Shown one piece after another: positions 41,729-51,207 of a DNA stretch of 58,048 nucleotides (its first letter is position 1; the number at the start of each line of letters is the position of its first letter). Below the pieces are notes generated by a model that made no database searches, was not told where the DNA came from, and saw only the letters and a list, made by a program, of their open reading frames with translations. Origin of the DNA: Rhodobacter sp. (GTDB lineage Bacteria > Pseudomonadota > Alphaproteobacteria > Rhodobacterales > Rhodobacteraceae); assembly GCA_027487575.1 (NCBI GenBank), contig JAIYDJ010000095.1:1-58048 (forward strand). Reading direction: 5' to 3'. The translations under genes were made by a program, and so were the position numbers.

Positions 41729-44281
41729 ATGGACATCGCGGAACGGCTGGCGAAAGAGCGCAGGGCAAGGCTGGCGGCGGAACGCCTGCTGGAACAGAAA
41801 AGCCGCGAGTTGTTCGCCGCGAACGAAAAACTGGCGCTGCATGCCCGGTCCCTGTCGGATCAGATCGTCGAACAGCGCGAGGTGGCGAAGTCCGCGCTGT
41901 CAGAGGCGCAGGCGCTGAAAGGCCAGAACTCGCGCTTTCTGACCGATCTGGACCGTGCCCACACCGCCGCCGTGATGGCGGAGCGCAGGCTGTGGGATTC
42001 GGTGAACACGATCCGCGACGGTTTTGCCGTCTATGACACGAATCTCCGGATGGTGGCCGCGAACCGGGCCTATCTTGCGGTGTTCGACGGGTTGGGCGTG
42101 GGGCCGGGCATGGCCTATGCCGACATGCTTCGCATCGCGGCCGACGCGCAGATCGTCGAGTTGGGTGACACGCCCAAGGAGGCGTGGCTGGACGACATGA
42201 TTGCCCGGCTGGATGCAGACCCCGTGCCCGCGCGCGTCGTGCAGTTTCGCAACGGCATCTGGGCCCGTCTGGTCGACCGGCGTGCGCGGGACGGCGACAT
42301 GGTGAGCCTTGCCATCAACATCACCGAACAAATGCGCATCTGGGCCGCGATCGAGGCGATTCCGGATGGTTTCGTGCTTTATGACAGGGAGGACAGGCTG
42401 TTGACCTGCAATCAGCGCTATCGCGATCTTTACGCCGTTTCCGCCCCCGCCATCGTACCGGGGGCCAAGTTCGAGGACATCCTGCGCTATGGGCTGGAAC
42501 ACGGCCAGCACGCCGATGCCGCCGGGCGGGAGGAAGAGTGGATGGCCGAACGGATGGCGCAGCATCGCAGCCAGTCGGGCAGCCATGAACAGCAACTGGC
42601 CGACGGGCGCTGGGTGCGGGCACACGACCATCCGACCCCGGACGGCGGGCATGTCGGTCTGCGCATCGACATCACGCCGCTGAAGGAACAGCAGGCCGCC
42701 CTGCAGGCCGCGCGCGAGGCGGCAGAGGCCGCGAACCGGGCGAAGTCGGCGTTCCTTGCCAACATGAGCCACGAGATCCGCACGCCGATGAACGGGGTTG
42801 TCGGGATGGCAGAGCTTTTGTGCGACACCAACCTGTCGGAAGAACAGCGGCTTTTCGCGGAAACCATCCGGTCGTCGGGCGAGGCGCTGCTGGTCATCAT
42901 CAACGACATTCTCGACTACTCCAAGATCGAGGCGCAGCGGCTGACCCTTCACCCCGAACCCTTCGATCTGGAACGCACCATCCACGAGGTGGCCATGCTG
43001 CTGCAGCCCCGGGCACGGGCCAAGGGGCTGGACCTGATGATCGATTTCGACATGTTCCTGCCCACCCGCTATGTCGGCGATCCCGGGCGGATCCGGCAGG
43101 TTCTGACCAACCTGCTGGGCAACGCGGTCAAGTTCACCGATGCGGGCCATGTCCTGATCCGCGTCGTGGGCTTCGAGGTCGAAGCCGGCGCGCACCAGTT
43201 GCACGTCACGATCGAGGATACCGGCATCGGCATCGACGCTGCGCATCTGGGCCACATCTTCGGCGAGTTCAATCAGGTGGAAAGCCAGTCGAACCGCAAG
43301 TTCGAGGGGACCGGGCTGGGCCTTGCCATCACCCGCCGCCTGATCGAACGGATGGGGGGCGAGGTTTGGGTGGACAGCGAGTTGGGCAAGGGATCGTGCT
43401 TCGGCTTCAAGGTGACGCTGCCCGTCGCAGAGGAAGCCGCCCCGCCGGTGGGCCCGCTGGCGATCAAGCGGATGCTGGTGGTGGACGACCAGTTCATCAA
43501 CCGCACCATCCTTGAACGGCAACTTGTCCCTTGCGGGATCGACGTGGCGCTGTGCCGGTCCGGGGCCGAGGCGCTGGCGGTTCTGGCGCGCGATCCGGGG
43601 TTCGACGTGGTGCTGACCGACCACAACATGCCCGAGATGGACGGTCTGGCACTGGCCCAGCACATCCGCGCGGCAGGCCTGACGGTGCCGATCGTGCTCT
43701 TGTCGTCCAACCCGGCGCTGGCGCGCGAGGCCGACATGGGCGAGACTTTGACCGCGATCCTGCAGAAACCGATCCTGCGGTCGGACCTTTACCGCAGGTT
43801 GCAGGCGCTGACGGCCACTGTGCCGGAACCACCCGCCCCGGTGCCCGTGGCCCCGCAGGACCGCCGCCGGATGCGGTTGTTGACGGCCGAGGACAACCGG
43901 ACCAACCAGCTGGTGTTCCAGAAGATGATGCGCGATCTGCCGGTCGATCTGGTCTTTGCGGGCAATGGCCACGAGGCGGTGACGCTGTATCAAAGCTTCC
44001 GCCCCGATCTGATCTTCATGGACATCTCCATGCCCGAAATGGACGGACGCGAGGCGACGCGGGCCATCCGTCAGCTTGAGGCGGGGCGCAGCCATGTGCC
44101 GATCATCGCCCTGACCGCCCATGCGATGGACGGCGATGGCGACAGCATTCTGGCGGCCGGGCTGGACGAATACATGACCAAACCCCTGCGCAAGGCGGCG
44201 CTGATCGATGCCCTTCTGGCGCATTGTCCCCCGGATGCCCGGCCGGTCATCCCCGAGGCCGAACCGATGACCGGAACCTAG
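41729..44281 (+). CDS. hybrid sensor histidine kinase with two PAS and two receiver domains
   Basis: An 850-residue cytosolic kinase. The order is an N-terminal coiled coil (RLAKERRARLAAERLLEQKSRELFAANEKL), PAS-like domain 1 (SVNTIRDGFAVYDTNLRMVAANRAYLAVFDG), PAS-like 2 (IEAIPDGFVLYDREDRLLTCNQRYRDLY), HisKA with phospho-His348 (ANMSHEIRTPMN), and HATPase with the N box (LTNLLGNAVKFTD), G1 (IEDTGIGID) and G2 (EGTGLGLAITRRL) boxes. Receiver 1 has phospho-Asp631 (TDHNMPEMDG) and receiver 2 Asp765 (MDISMPEMDG). No membrane segment is seen. No separate response regulator is adjacent, so the output is unknown. Start chosen at MDIAERL; an upstream non-ATG start is possible. Confidence 0.9.
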   Translation: MDIAERLAKERRARLAAERLLEQKSRELFAANEKLALHARSLSDQIVEQREVAKSALSEAQALKGQNSRFLTDLDRAHTAAVMAERRLWDSVNTIRDGFAVYDTNLRMVAANRAYLAVFDGLGVGPGMAYADMLRIAADAQIVELGDTPKEAWLDDMIARLDADPVPARVVQFRNGIWARLVDRRARDGDMVSLAINITEQMRIWAAIEAIPDGFVLYDREDRLLTCNQRYRDLYAVSAPAIVPGAKFEDILRYGLEHGQHADAAGREEEWMAERMAQHRSQSGSHEQQLADGRWVRAHDHPTPDGGHVGLRIDITPLKEQQAALQAAREAAEAANRAKSAFLANMSHEIRTPMNGVVGMAELLCDTNLSEEQRLFAETIRSSGEALLVIINDILDYSKIEAQRLTLHPEPFDLERTIHEVAMLLQPRARAKGLDLMIDFDMFLPTRYVGDPGRIRQVLTNLLGNAVKFTDAGHVLIRVVGFEVEAGAHQLHVTIEDTGIGIDAAHLGHIFGEFNQVESQSNRKFEGTGLGLAITRRLIERMGGEVWVDSELGKGSCFGFKVTLPVAEEAAPPVGPLAIKRMLVVDDQFINRTILERQLVPCGIDVALCRSGAEALAVLARDPGFDVVLTDHNMPEMDGLALAQHIRAAGLTVPIVLLSSNPALAREADMGETLTAILQKPILRSDLYRRLQALTATVPEPPAPVPVAPQDRRRMRLLTAEDNRTNQLVFQKMMRDLPVDLVFAGNGHEAVTLYQSFRPDLIFMDISMPEMDGREATRAIRQLEAGRSHVPIIALTAHAMDGDGDSILAAGLDEYMTKPLRKAALIDALLAHCPPDARPVIPEAEPMTGT

Positions 44282-46329
44282 CCTTCGGCCAGAACCTGCA
44301 GGAACGCCGCGCCGAACCTTTCGGTCTTCTGGCCGCCCATGCCGGTGATGCGGTCCAGATCGGACAGGGTACCGGGCCGGGTTTCGGCAATCTGGCGCAG
44401 GGTGGAATGGGTGCAGGACAGATGCTTGCCCGTGCCATCCGCACCGCGCGCCAGCGCCAGCTGAACCTCTGCCAGCCGGTCGAAGATCGCACCGGCGTCC
44501 TGCCCGGCGAGTTTGCGCCGCGCCGGGTGCATCGGCGCCGACGCGGCGCCGGTGATCACCGCCAGAAAGGCCGCGCCATAGCTCTCCAGCTTTTTCGCGC
44601 CCACCCCGGTGATCCCCATCATCTGGTCCAGCGTTGCAGGGCGGGTTTCGGCCATCTCGATCAGCGTCCGGTCGGGAAAGACCACATACGCGGGCACGCC
44701 CGCAGCCTCGGCCAGCGCGCGCCGCTTGGCCTTGAGCGCGGACAGAAGATCGGCATGCTCTTCGGCGACCATGGCCTTGACGGTCACGCGGGGGGCAGTT
44801 GCCGAACTGATGGTATCCTGCCGCAGCGAAATGCGTTCCTCGCCGCGCAGGATGGGCCGGGCGGCGTCGGTCATCCGCAGGGCCCCGTGGCGGTCGGGAT
44901 CGGGGCGCACCAGATCGCGGCCCATCATCTGCCGGAACACCGCGCCCCATGCCGGTTTCGACAGGTCGCGCCCGACGGCGTAGGTTGGCAACTGGTCATG
45001 CCCGCGCTCCTTGACCTTGGCGGTCGGATTGCCGGTCAGGATGTCGATCAGATGCCCCGCGCCAAACCACTCGCCGGTCCGCAGCACCGCCGAGAGCGCC
45101 TTGCGCACCGCGTCGGTCGCATCGAACACCGCCACCGGGCGGTCGCAGAGATCGCAGTTGCCACAGGGCGTGCTGGTTTCGCCGAAATAGCCCAGCAGGA
45201 CCTGACGGCGGCAGGCCATCGCCTCGGCCAGACCCAGAAGCGCGTTCAGCCGGGCGTGGTCGGCCGCCTTGCGGTCGGGCGGAGCGGCACCTTCATCGAT
45301 CTGGCTGCGGCGCAGGCGGATGTCGTCGGGGCCATAAAGCGTGAGGGTTTCGGCGGGGGCGCTGTCACGCCCCGCGCGGCCGATTTCCTGATAGTAGCCC
45401 TCGATCGACTTGGGCAGGTCGGCGTGCGCCACCCAGCGGATATCCGGCTTGTCGATCCCCATGCCGAAGGCGATTGTGGCCACGACGATCAGGCCATCCT
45501 CCTGCTGGAACCGGATTTCGACGCGGCGGCGTTCCTCGGGGTCCATACCGCCGTGGTAGTGGCAGGCGGAATGGCGGTCTTCGCGCAGGGCCTGCGCCAG
45601 CACTTCGGTCTTGGCGCGGGTGCCGCAATAGACGATGCCGGATTGGCCGCGCCGGGCGGCGGCGAACCCCATGATCTGCGCGCGCGGGCTGTCCTTGACG
45701 GCGAAGGCGAGGTGGATGTTCGGCCGGTCGAACCCGCGCAGGAAGGTCGACGGGGCCACCCCGCCAAACAGCCGGTTGACGATCTCGCCCCGCGTCTCCT
45801 CGTCTGCCGTGGCGGTGAAGGCGGCCAGAGGCACGTCCAGCGCGGCCCTGAGCGCCCCGATGCGCAGGTAATCCGGGCGGAAGTCGTGGCCCCATTGCGA
45901 CACGCAATGCGCCTCGTCCACCGCGATCAGGCTGACGCCGATCCGCCGCAGCATCGGCACGGTCGCCGAGGCCGCCAGCCGTTCGGGGGCCATGTACAGA
46001 AGCTTCATCTCGCCCGCGTCCAACGCGGCAAAGACCTCTTCCGTCTCGTCATCCGTGTTGCCGCTGGTCAGCGCGCCCGCGTTCACCCCGGTGGCGCGCA
46101 ACGCCCGGACCTGATCGCGCATCAGCGCGATCAGCGGGGAAATCACGACGGTGACGCCCGACCGGCACAGTGCAGGCAACTGGAAACACAGAGATTTTCC
46201 GCCCCCGGTCGGCATGATGGCCAGCGTGTTGCGCCCGGCCAGAACGGCATCCACAATCTCTTCCTGCCCCGGCCGGAAGGCGGGGAAGCCGAAGACCGAC
46301 TGCAGAAGGGCGCGCGGATCGGACTGCAT
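44278..46329 (-). CDS. recQ: ATP-dependent DNA helicase RecQ
   Basis: A 683-residue 3'-5' DNA helicase. Walker A is MPTGGGKSLCFQLPA, DEAH box VDEAHCVSQWGHDFRP, motif V/VI ATIAFGMGIDKPDIRWVAH and YQEIGRAGRD. The RecQ C-terminal zinc site includes ACRRQVLLGYFGE and CGNCDLC. The winged-helix domain is followed by two HRDC-like domains (LRALAEAAGVPAYVVFPDRTLIEMA and the final LSCTHSTLRQIAETRPGTLSDL region). Start ATG 46329 (MQSDPRALLQ) is chosen; a TTG at 46338 also exists. The stop overlaps the end of the hybrid kinase gene on the other strand by 4 bases. Confidence 0.96.
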   Translation of the reverse strand: MQSDPRALLQSVFGFPAFRPGQEEIVDAVLAGRNTLAIMPTGGGKSLCFQLPALCRSGVTVVISPLIALMRDQVRALRATGVNAGALTSGNTDDETEEVFAALDAGEMKLLYMAPERLAASATVPMLRRIGVSLIAVDEAHCVSQWGHDFRPDYLRIGALRAALDVPLAAFTATADEETRGEIVNRLFGGVAPSTFLRGFDRPNIHLAFAVKDSPRAQIMGFAAARRGQSGIVYCGTRAKTEVLAQALREDRHSACHYHGGMDPEERRRVEIRFQQEDGLIVVATIAFGMGIDKPDIRWVAHADLPKSIEGYYQEIGRAGRDSAPAETLTLYGPDDIRLRRSQIDEGAAPPDRKAADHARLNALLGLAEAMACRRQVLLGYFGETSTPCGNCDLCDRPVAVFDATDAVRKALSAVLRTGEWFGAGHLIDILTGNPTAKVKERGHDQLPTYAVGRDLSKPAWGAVFRQMMGRDLVRPDPDRHGALRMTDAARPILRGEERISLRQDTISSATAPRVTVKAMVAEEHADLLSALKAKRRALAEAAGVPAYVVFPDRTLIEMAETRPATLDQMMGITGVGAKKLESYGAAFLAVITGAASAPMHPARRKLAGQDAGAIFDRLAEVQLALARGADGTGKHLSCTHSTLRQIAETRPGTLSDLDRITGMGGQKTERFGAAFLQVLAEG

Positions 46330-46371
46330 CGGGGTCAATCCTGCACGCGGGGCATGACCGGAAGGTTAAGG

Positions 46372-46659
46372 TCAGACAAACAGCGCAGCATTGTTGATCA
46401 GGACGATCCGCAGGGCATAGATCGCGACCAGCACCACCAACGGCGCAAGGTCGACCCCCCCGAGGTTCGGCAGGATTGACCGGACACGCGAATAAAGCGG
46501 CTCCAGCAGGCGGTTCAGCGCGTCCCAGATCTGCGAGACCAGCGGCTGGCGCAGGTTCAGAACCTGAAAGTTGATCAGCCACGACATGATGATGTGGATC
46601 AGGATGATCCACTGCGCGATGTCGAGGATCAGAAGCAGGATTTGCAGGATCGATGTCAC
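46372..46659 (-). CDS. YggT family membrane protein
   Basis: A 95-residue inner-membrane protein with two hydrophobic regions (ILQILLLILDIAQWIILIHIIMSWLI and LAPLVVLVAIYALRIVLINNAALF). The conserved YggT core is SQIWDALNRLLEPLYSRVRSILPNLGGVDLAPLVV. YggT proteins are associated with cell division and envelope processes, mechanism unclear. The start GTG at 46659 has GGAG 7-10 bases upstream; the long open frame upstream is not coding. It lies 42 bases before recQ, on the same strand. Confidence 0.9.
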   Translation of the reverse strand: MTSILQILLLILDIAQWIILIHIIMSWLINFQVLNLRQPLVSQIWDALNRLLEPLYSRVRSILPNLGGVDLAPLVVLVAIYALRIVLINNAALFV

Positions 46660-46785
46660 GGCGCGCTCCACGGTCGGGATTTCGGGCAGAGGTAACGCCC
46701 CCCCGGGCAAAGGGCAATGCTGACGCGGCGTTTTCCTTGACGCCAAGCCGCACGCGGGGCAGGACGCCGGGAGCAGGAGGCCGCC

Positions 46786-47313
46786 ATGTACCCCTACATC
46801 CGCATGTACTGCGAGCTTTGGAAGTTCCGCAACGCCCCGAAGCTGGGCCTGTTCGACACCCACATCAGCCATCACATGTGTCTGCCGCAGGACATCGACC
46901 CGTGGATGGAGTTGAACAACGGCCGCACGTTGACGCTCTATGACCTCGGCCGGTTGCCGATGGCGCGGCGGATGGGGTTTGAAAGTCTTGGCAAGACGCA
47001 GGGCTGGGGCATGACCGTCGCCGGGGCCTCGACCCGCTATCGCCGCCGGGTGCGGATGTTCGACCGGTTCGAGATGCGCAGCCGGGTGATCGGCTGGGAC
47101 GCGCGGTTCCTTTACATGGATCAAAGCATGTGGCGGGCAGGCGAATGCACCAGCCAGATGCTGCTGCGCTCGGCCGTTGCCTCGAAGGCGGGCATCGTGC
47201 CGCCCGTGCAGGTGATGCGGGCGATGGGATTGCCCGACGTCAGCCCGCCCCTGCCCGCATGGGTGCAGGCGTGGATCGAGGCCGACGCCCTGCGCCCCTG
47301 GCCACCGGGCTAA
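46786..47313 (+). CDS. thioesterase family protein (hotdog fold, THEM6-like)
   Basis: A 175-residue protein. It begins MYPYIRMYCELWKFRNAPKLGLFDTHISHHMCLPQDIDPWMELNNGRTLTLYDLGRLPMARRMGF, typical of the 4HBT_2/THEM6-like group, in which an Asp of DIDPWMELNNG aligns with the catalytic DxNxHMNN-like site (only partly conserved). RYRRRVRMFDRFEMRSRVIGWDARFLYMDQSMWRAGECTSQMLLRSAVA forms the central helix and strands. Acyl-CoA hydrolysis is inferred. The ATG at 46786 has AGGAGG 5-10 bases upstream. It heads the run to UMF1 and mepA. Confidence 0.85.
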   Translation: MYPYIRMYCELWKFRNAPKLGLFDTHISHHMCLPQDIDPWMELNNGRTLTLYDLGRLPMARRMGFESLGKTQGWGMTVAGASTRYRRRVRMFDRFEMRSRVIGWDARFLYMDQSMWRAGECTSQMLLRSAVASKAGIVPPVQVMRAMGLPDVSPPLPAWVQAWIEADALRPWPPG

Positions 47314-47386
47314 CCGGGCCACCGTCATGCTTGCGTGATGTCCGCAATTCAGGCTTGATCCGGGAAAACGGGTCAGGGAGCAGGGC

Positions 47387-48754
47387 ATGACATCGGCGAA
47401 ACGGCGCATCTGGGGCTGGTACTTCTTCGACTGGGCCAGCCAGCCCTACAACACCCTGCTTTTGACGTTCATTTTCGGTCCGTATTTCGCGGAGACCGCC
47501 CGCGGATACTACATGGGCACCGGGATGGAAGCCGAGGCCGCCAAGGCCGCCGCGCAGTCCTACTGGGGGTACGGGCTGACCGCCGCGTCGCTGGTGATTG
47601 CCGTCTGCGCGCCGATCCTCGGCGCGATTGCCGACAGCACCGGGCGCAGGCTGGTGTGGGTCTGGGTGTTTTCCGCGTTCTATGTCGTGGGGGCCGGGGG
47701 CCTTTGGTACGTCGCGCCGGGTGGCGAGGCGGGCATGCTGTTTTGGGCGGTCTGCTTTTTCGGGATCGGGTTCGTCGGCATGGAGTTTGCGACGATCTTC
47801 ACCAATGCGCTGATGCCGTCGCTGTCGGATCAGGACGATCTGGGTTCGATTTCGGGCCGGGGCTTTGCGTTCGGCTATCTGGGCGGCCTGCTGGCCCTGA
47901 TCCTGATGCTGCTGTTCTTTGCCGAAAGCGCCACGACCGGAAAGACCCTGCTGGGGCTGGACCCGCTGTTCGGACTGGACCCCGAGGCGCGGGAAGGCAC
48001 GCGCGCGGTGGGACCGTTCAGCGCGATCTGGTTCGTGGTGTTCATGGTGCCGTTTTTCCTGTGGGTGCGCGAGCCCCGCATGCCACGTCAGGCCCTGCAC
48101 ATCGGCGCGGCCATGGGCAGTCTGATGGAGTTGCTGGCCAGCCTGCGGTTCCGTGCCAGCCTTTCGGCCTATCTGGGATCGTCGCTGGCCTACCGCGACG
48201 CGCTGAACGCGCTTTATGCCTTTGGCGGCGTCTATGCCCTGAACGTGCTGGGGTGGGAGACGATGCAGATCGGAGTTTTCGGCATCACCGGGGCCATCAC
48301 CGCCATGATCGCGGCCTATGTGGGCGGCGGGCTGGACAAGCGGTTCGGGCCAAAGCCGGTGATCGCCGGGTCCATCATCGTGCTGATCGTGGTCTGTCTG
48401 GTCATCGTGGGCATGTCGCGCGAAAGCATGTGGGGCATTCCGCTGGACCCCGCTTCGAAGGTGCCGGACATCGTGTTCTTCCTCTGTGGCGGGCTGATCG
48501 GGGCCGCGGGCGGGCCGTTGCAGGCCGCCAGCCGGACGATGATGCTGCGCCACACGACCCCCGATCAGGCAACCGAGGCGTTCGGGCTGTTCGCGCTTTC
48601 GGGCAAGGTGGCCAGCTTCATCTCGCCTTTCCTGATCGCCGTCGCCACCGATCTGACCGGATCGGCCAGATTGGGCATCTCGCCGGTGATCGGGCTGTTC
48701 GCCATCGGGCTGATCCTGCTAATCTGGGTGAAACCGAAAGGCGAACTGGCATGA
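47387..48754 (+). CDS. UMF1 (Atg22-like) family MFS permease
   Basis: A 455-residue membrane protein with about 12 hydrophobic segments. The N terminus SAKRRIWGWYFFDWASQPYNTLLLTFIFGPYFAETARG is diagnostic of the UMF1/Atg22 family (WxxYDWAxSxY-like motif). APILGAIADSTGRRLVW and FIGMEFATIFTNALMPSL are also characteristic, as is the GGLIGAAGGPLQAASRTMMLRHTTPDQATEAFGLFALSGKVASF segment. Yeast Atg22 exports amino acids from vacuoles; bacterial substrates are unknown. The ATG is at 47387. Its stop overlaps the mepA start (ATGA). Confidence 0.92.
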   Translation: MTSAKRRIWGWYFFDWASQPYNTLLLTFIFGPYFAETARGYYMGTGMEAEAAKAAAQSYWGYGLTAASLVIAVCAPILGAIADSTGRRLVWVWVFSAFYVVGAGGLWYVAPGGEAGMLFWAVCFFGIGFVGMEFATIFTNALMPSLSDQDDLGSISGRGFAFGYLGGLLALILMLLFFAESATTGKTLLGLDPLFGLDPEAREGTRAVGPFSAIWFVVFMVPFFLWVREPRMPRQALHIGAAMGSLMELLASLRFRASLSAYLGSSLAYRDALNALYAFGGVYALNVLGWETMQIGVFGITGAITAMIAAYVGGGLDKRFGPKPVIAGSIIVLIVVCLVIVGMSRESMWGIPLDPASKVPDIVFFLCGGLIGAAGGPLQAASRTMMLRHTTPDQATEAFGLFALSGKVASFISPFLIAVATDLTGSARLGISPVIGLFAIGLILLIWVKPKGELA

Positions 48755-49641
48755 TCCGATTGCTTCTGACCCTTGCCCTCATGCTGCCGCTGCCCGCATC
48801 GGCGCAACAACTGGCCAACCAGTTGTTCGGCGCGCATGACGCACCCTCGGCGCAGCAGCCGATGCCCGTGGGTTCCTATGCGCGGGGCTGTGGGGCGGGG
48901 CTGGTGGAACTGCCGGAAACCGGGCCAAGCTGGCAGGCGATGCGGTTGTCGCGCGGCCGCAACTTCGGGCATCCCGAGATGATCGGATATCTGCAGGACC
49001 TGTCCCGCGCGGCGCAGCAGATCGGCTGGGCCGGCCTTTACATCGGCGACATCAGCCAGCCGCGCGGCGGGCCGATGACCAGCGGCCACGCCAGCCACCA
49101 GATCGGGCTGGACGCCGACATCTGGATGCTGCCACCCCGCCGCCTGAACCTCAGCCGGACCGAGCGCGAGAACATCAGCTCGATCCCGGTCCGGTCGGCG
49201 GATCAGAAATCGGTGACAGAGAACTGGTCGCGCGGTCACCATGCGCTGTTGCGCGCGGCGGCATCGGATGGCCGTGTGGACCGGATTTTCGTCGCGGCGG
49301 CGGTCAAGATCGAGATGTGCAAGACGGCCACGGCCAATGACAAGAAATGGCTGCAGAAAATCCGCCCGGTCGCCGGGCACGACACGCATTTCCATGTGCG
49401 CCTGAAATGCCCGAAGGGGGCCAAGCTGTGCCAGACGCAATCCCCGACCGTGTCGGAACTGTCGAAGGGCGGCAATGGTTGCGACGAGACGTTGACCTGG
49501 TGGGTGACGGACTACCTGAACCCGCCCAAGACCACGAAGAAACCGAAGGACGAAGAAGCCCGCCCACGTGAAAAGCGCCCGCGCGAATTCACCATGGCCG
49601 ACCTGCCCCGCCAATGTTCAGACGTTCTGGCCTCGGAATAG
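48751..49641 (+). CDS. mepA: penicillin-insensitive murein endopeptidase
   Basis: A 296-residue periplasmic zinc endopeptidase of the M74 family that cuts D-Ala-mDAP cross-links in peptidoglycan. Signal peptide: IRLLLTLALMLPLPASAQQ. Zinc and catalytic motifs: GGPMTSGHASHQIGLDADIW (His...Asp) and IRPVAGHDTHFHVRLKCP (HxH). Conserved Cys residues lie in GCGAGL, EMCK, KCP and LCQ. The C terminus is lysine/arginine-rich (PPKTTKKPKDEEARPREKRPRE) before a last DLPRQCSDVL. The start overlaps the UMF1 stop and the end overlaps the next gene by 28 bases. Confidence 0.94.
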   Translation: MIRLLLTLALMLPLPASAQQLANQLFGAHDAPSAQQPMPVGSYARGCGAGLVELPETGPSWQAMRLSRGRNFGHPEMIGYLQDLSRAAQQIGWAGLYIGDISQPRGGPMTSGHASHQIGLDADIWMLPPRRLNLSRTERENISSIPVRSADQKSVTENWSRGHHALLRAAASDGRVDRIFVAAAVKIEMCKTATANDKKWLQKIRPVAGHDTHFHVRLKCPKGAKLCQTQSPTVSELSKGGNGCDETLTWWVTDYLNPPKTTKKPKDEEARPREKRPREFTMADLPRQCSDVLASE

Positions 49642-50504
49642 TCTGCGGGCTGTTTCTGGCCTGCAGTCTATCCGGCAGCGTTCCCGCGCAAGAGCCATCC
49701 GGGTTTGCCGGTTCCCTGACGCTTGTCAGCCAAGACCCTTTGTTCGGCGGTTTCTCGGCGGTCGAGGTGTCGTCAGACGGGACGCGCCTGCTTTTGCTGT
49801 CCGACCGCGCGGCCTATGTCCGGGGGCAGATCACCCGCGACCCGGCGGGTCGCATCACCTTGGTCCGCTTCGATTTGGTTGCAGAGTTGAAGGGTCCTGA
49901 CGGAAAGGACCTTTTCGGAAACAACGCAGACAGCGAAGGTTTGGCGATGTCCGAAGACGGTACATTTTATGTGTCCTTCGAGGCGAACACCCGAGTTGCG
50001 CGGTATGACCGGATCGGCGGGGCCTCGGCTGAGTTGCCCGCTCACGCGGACTTCGCAACCCTGCCGACAAACGGGTCGCTCGAAGCTCTGGCAATCGATG
50101 CGGACGGTACACTTTATGCGGTGCCAGAAGCGCCAACACCAGGTGGTGCCATTCCGGTCTATGTGTTTTCCGGCGATGCCTGGCGCGAGGACATGTCCTT
50201 GCCCCGGCTGGACGGCTTTCGCGCAGTGGCCGCCGATGTCGGTCCGGATGGCCGGTTCTACCTGCTGGAACGGCGGTTTCACGGCTATCGCGGTTTTTCC
50301 AGCCGCCTGCGCCGGTTCACGCTGCGTCCGGGCGGGTTTTCCCAAGGCGAGGTCCTGCTGGAAACATCGCCCGGTCTGCGTGACAATCTGGAAGGTCTGT
50401 CCGTCTGGCGCGCGCCGGGCGGGCTGCGCGCAACGATGATCTCGGACGACAACTTCTTTGCGTTTCAGATCACCGAAATCGTGGAGTTCCGCCTGCCCGA
50501 TTGA
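49614..50504 (+). CDS. esterase-like activity of phytase family protein (exported)
   Basis: A 296-residue protein with a signal peptide (MFRRSGLGIVCGLFLACSLSGSVPAQ; a lipobox-like LACS may allow lipidation). The mature protein has beta-propeller-like repeats, for example GFSAVEVSSDGTRLLLLSDRA, NADSEGLAMSEDGTFYVSFEANTRVARYD, LEALAIDADGTLYAVPEAP and GFRAVAADVGPDGRFYLLERRFHGYRGFSSRLRRF, matching the phytase-like domain PF13449. The substrate is unknown. The start ATG at 49614 lies 28 bases inside mepA, so the two are coupled. Alternative starts are not evident. Confidence 0.88.
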   Translation: MFRRSGLGIVCGLFLACSLSGSVPAQEPSGFAGSLTLVSQDPLFGGFSAVEVSSDGTRLLLLSDRAAYVRGQITRDPAGRITLVRFDLVAELKGPDGKDLFGNNADSEGLAMSEDGTFYVSFEANTRVARYDRIGGASAELPAHADFATLPTNGSLEALAIDADGTLYAVPEAPTPGGAIPVYVFSGDAWREDMSLPRLDGFRAVAADVGPDGRFYLLERRFHGYRGFSSRLRRFTLRPGGFSQGEVLLETSPGLRDNLEGLSVWRAPGGLRATMISDDNFFAFQITEIVEFRLPD

Positions 50505-50583
50505 CAGTCCCGCGCGGGGGGCCTATCCCGCGCCGTCGCCCGATGGACCAAGTCTCCGCCACCTTGTAAAAACGGAATACCTC

Positions 50584-51201
50584 ATGAACCTTCTGCCCGG
50601 CGTGCTTGCCATGGCCGTGATCGTCACGGCGTCGAACATCCTGGTCCAGTTTCCGATGGGCGGCTTTCTGACGTGGGGGGCCTTGACCTATCCCTTCGCG
50701 TTTCTGGTTACTGACCTGACGAACCGCTTGCAGGGCGTGGCGGCGGCGCGCCGTGTGGTGCTGGCCGGGTTTGCGGTGGGCCTGTTGTGTTCGGCCATCG
50801 GCACCCGGGTCATTGGTGACTTCGGGCCGCTGGTGACGTTGCGCATCGCGGTCGGATCGGGCGTTGCGTTCCTGACCGCGCAACTTCTGGATGTCACGAT
50901 CTTTGACCGGCTGCGGGGATCGGTCTGGTGGCGCGCGCCGTTGATCTCGACCCTGGTCGGATCGACGCTGGACACCGCATTGTTTTTCTCGATCGCCTTT
51001 TCGGGCGCACTGATCTGGCTGGAGCCCGGCAATGACGTGTCCTGGGCCGGTGCCGCCACTTCCATTCTGGGGGTCGGCCCGCTGGCCCCATTCTGGGTTT
51101 CGCTGGCCTTGGCCGATCTGTGCACAAAGCTTGGGATAGCTTTGCTCGCCCTTATGCCTTTTCGCATGATCGTTGCCAAAATGACCACACCTGTAGCGTG
51201 A
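50584..51201 (+). CDS. VUT family protein, putative queuosine precursor transporter (YhhQ-like)
   Basis: A 205-residue membrane protein with about six hydrophobic segments. Features of the YhhQ/VUT family: TASNILVQFPMGGFLTWGALTYPFAFLVTDLTNRLQG, where the TDxxxxxxG loop is diagnostic, then IAVGSGVAFLTAQLLDVTIFDRLRGSVWWRAPLISTLVGSTLDTALFFSIAFSG. E. coli YhhQ imports preQ0/preQ1 for tRNA queuosine. The ATG at 50584 is 79 bases after the preceding gene; no preQ1 riboswitch is visible there. No other queuosine gene occurs in the window. Confidence 0.88.
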   Translation: MNLLPGVLAMAVIVTASNILVQFPMGGFLTWGALTYPFAFLVTDLTNRLQGVAAARRVVLAGFAVGLLCSAIGTRVIGDFGPLVTLRIAVGSGVAFLTAQLLDVTIFDRLRGSVWWRAPLISTLVGSTLDTALFFSIAFSGALIWLEPGNDVSWAGAATSILGVGPLAPFWVSLALADLCTKLGIALLALMPFRMIVAKMTTPVA

Positions 51202-51207
51202 AACCTT

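Noticed and set aside
41900..44950. 1016-codon open frame on the minus strand
   Set aside because: Shadow of the hybrid histidine kinase; no recognisable domain, and the plus strand has H, N and G boxes and two receivers.
50505..50583. preQ1 riboswitch before the queuosine-precursor transporter
   Set aside because: No preQ1-type hairpin with an A-rich tail or other matching core is visible in the 79-base leader.
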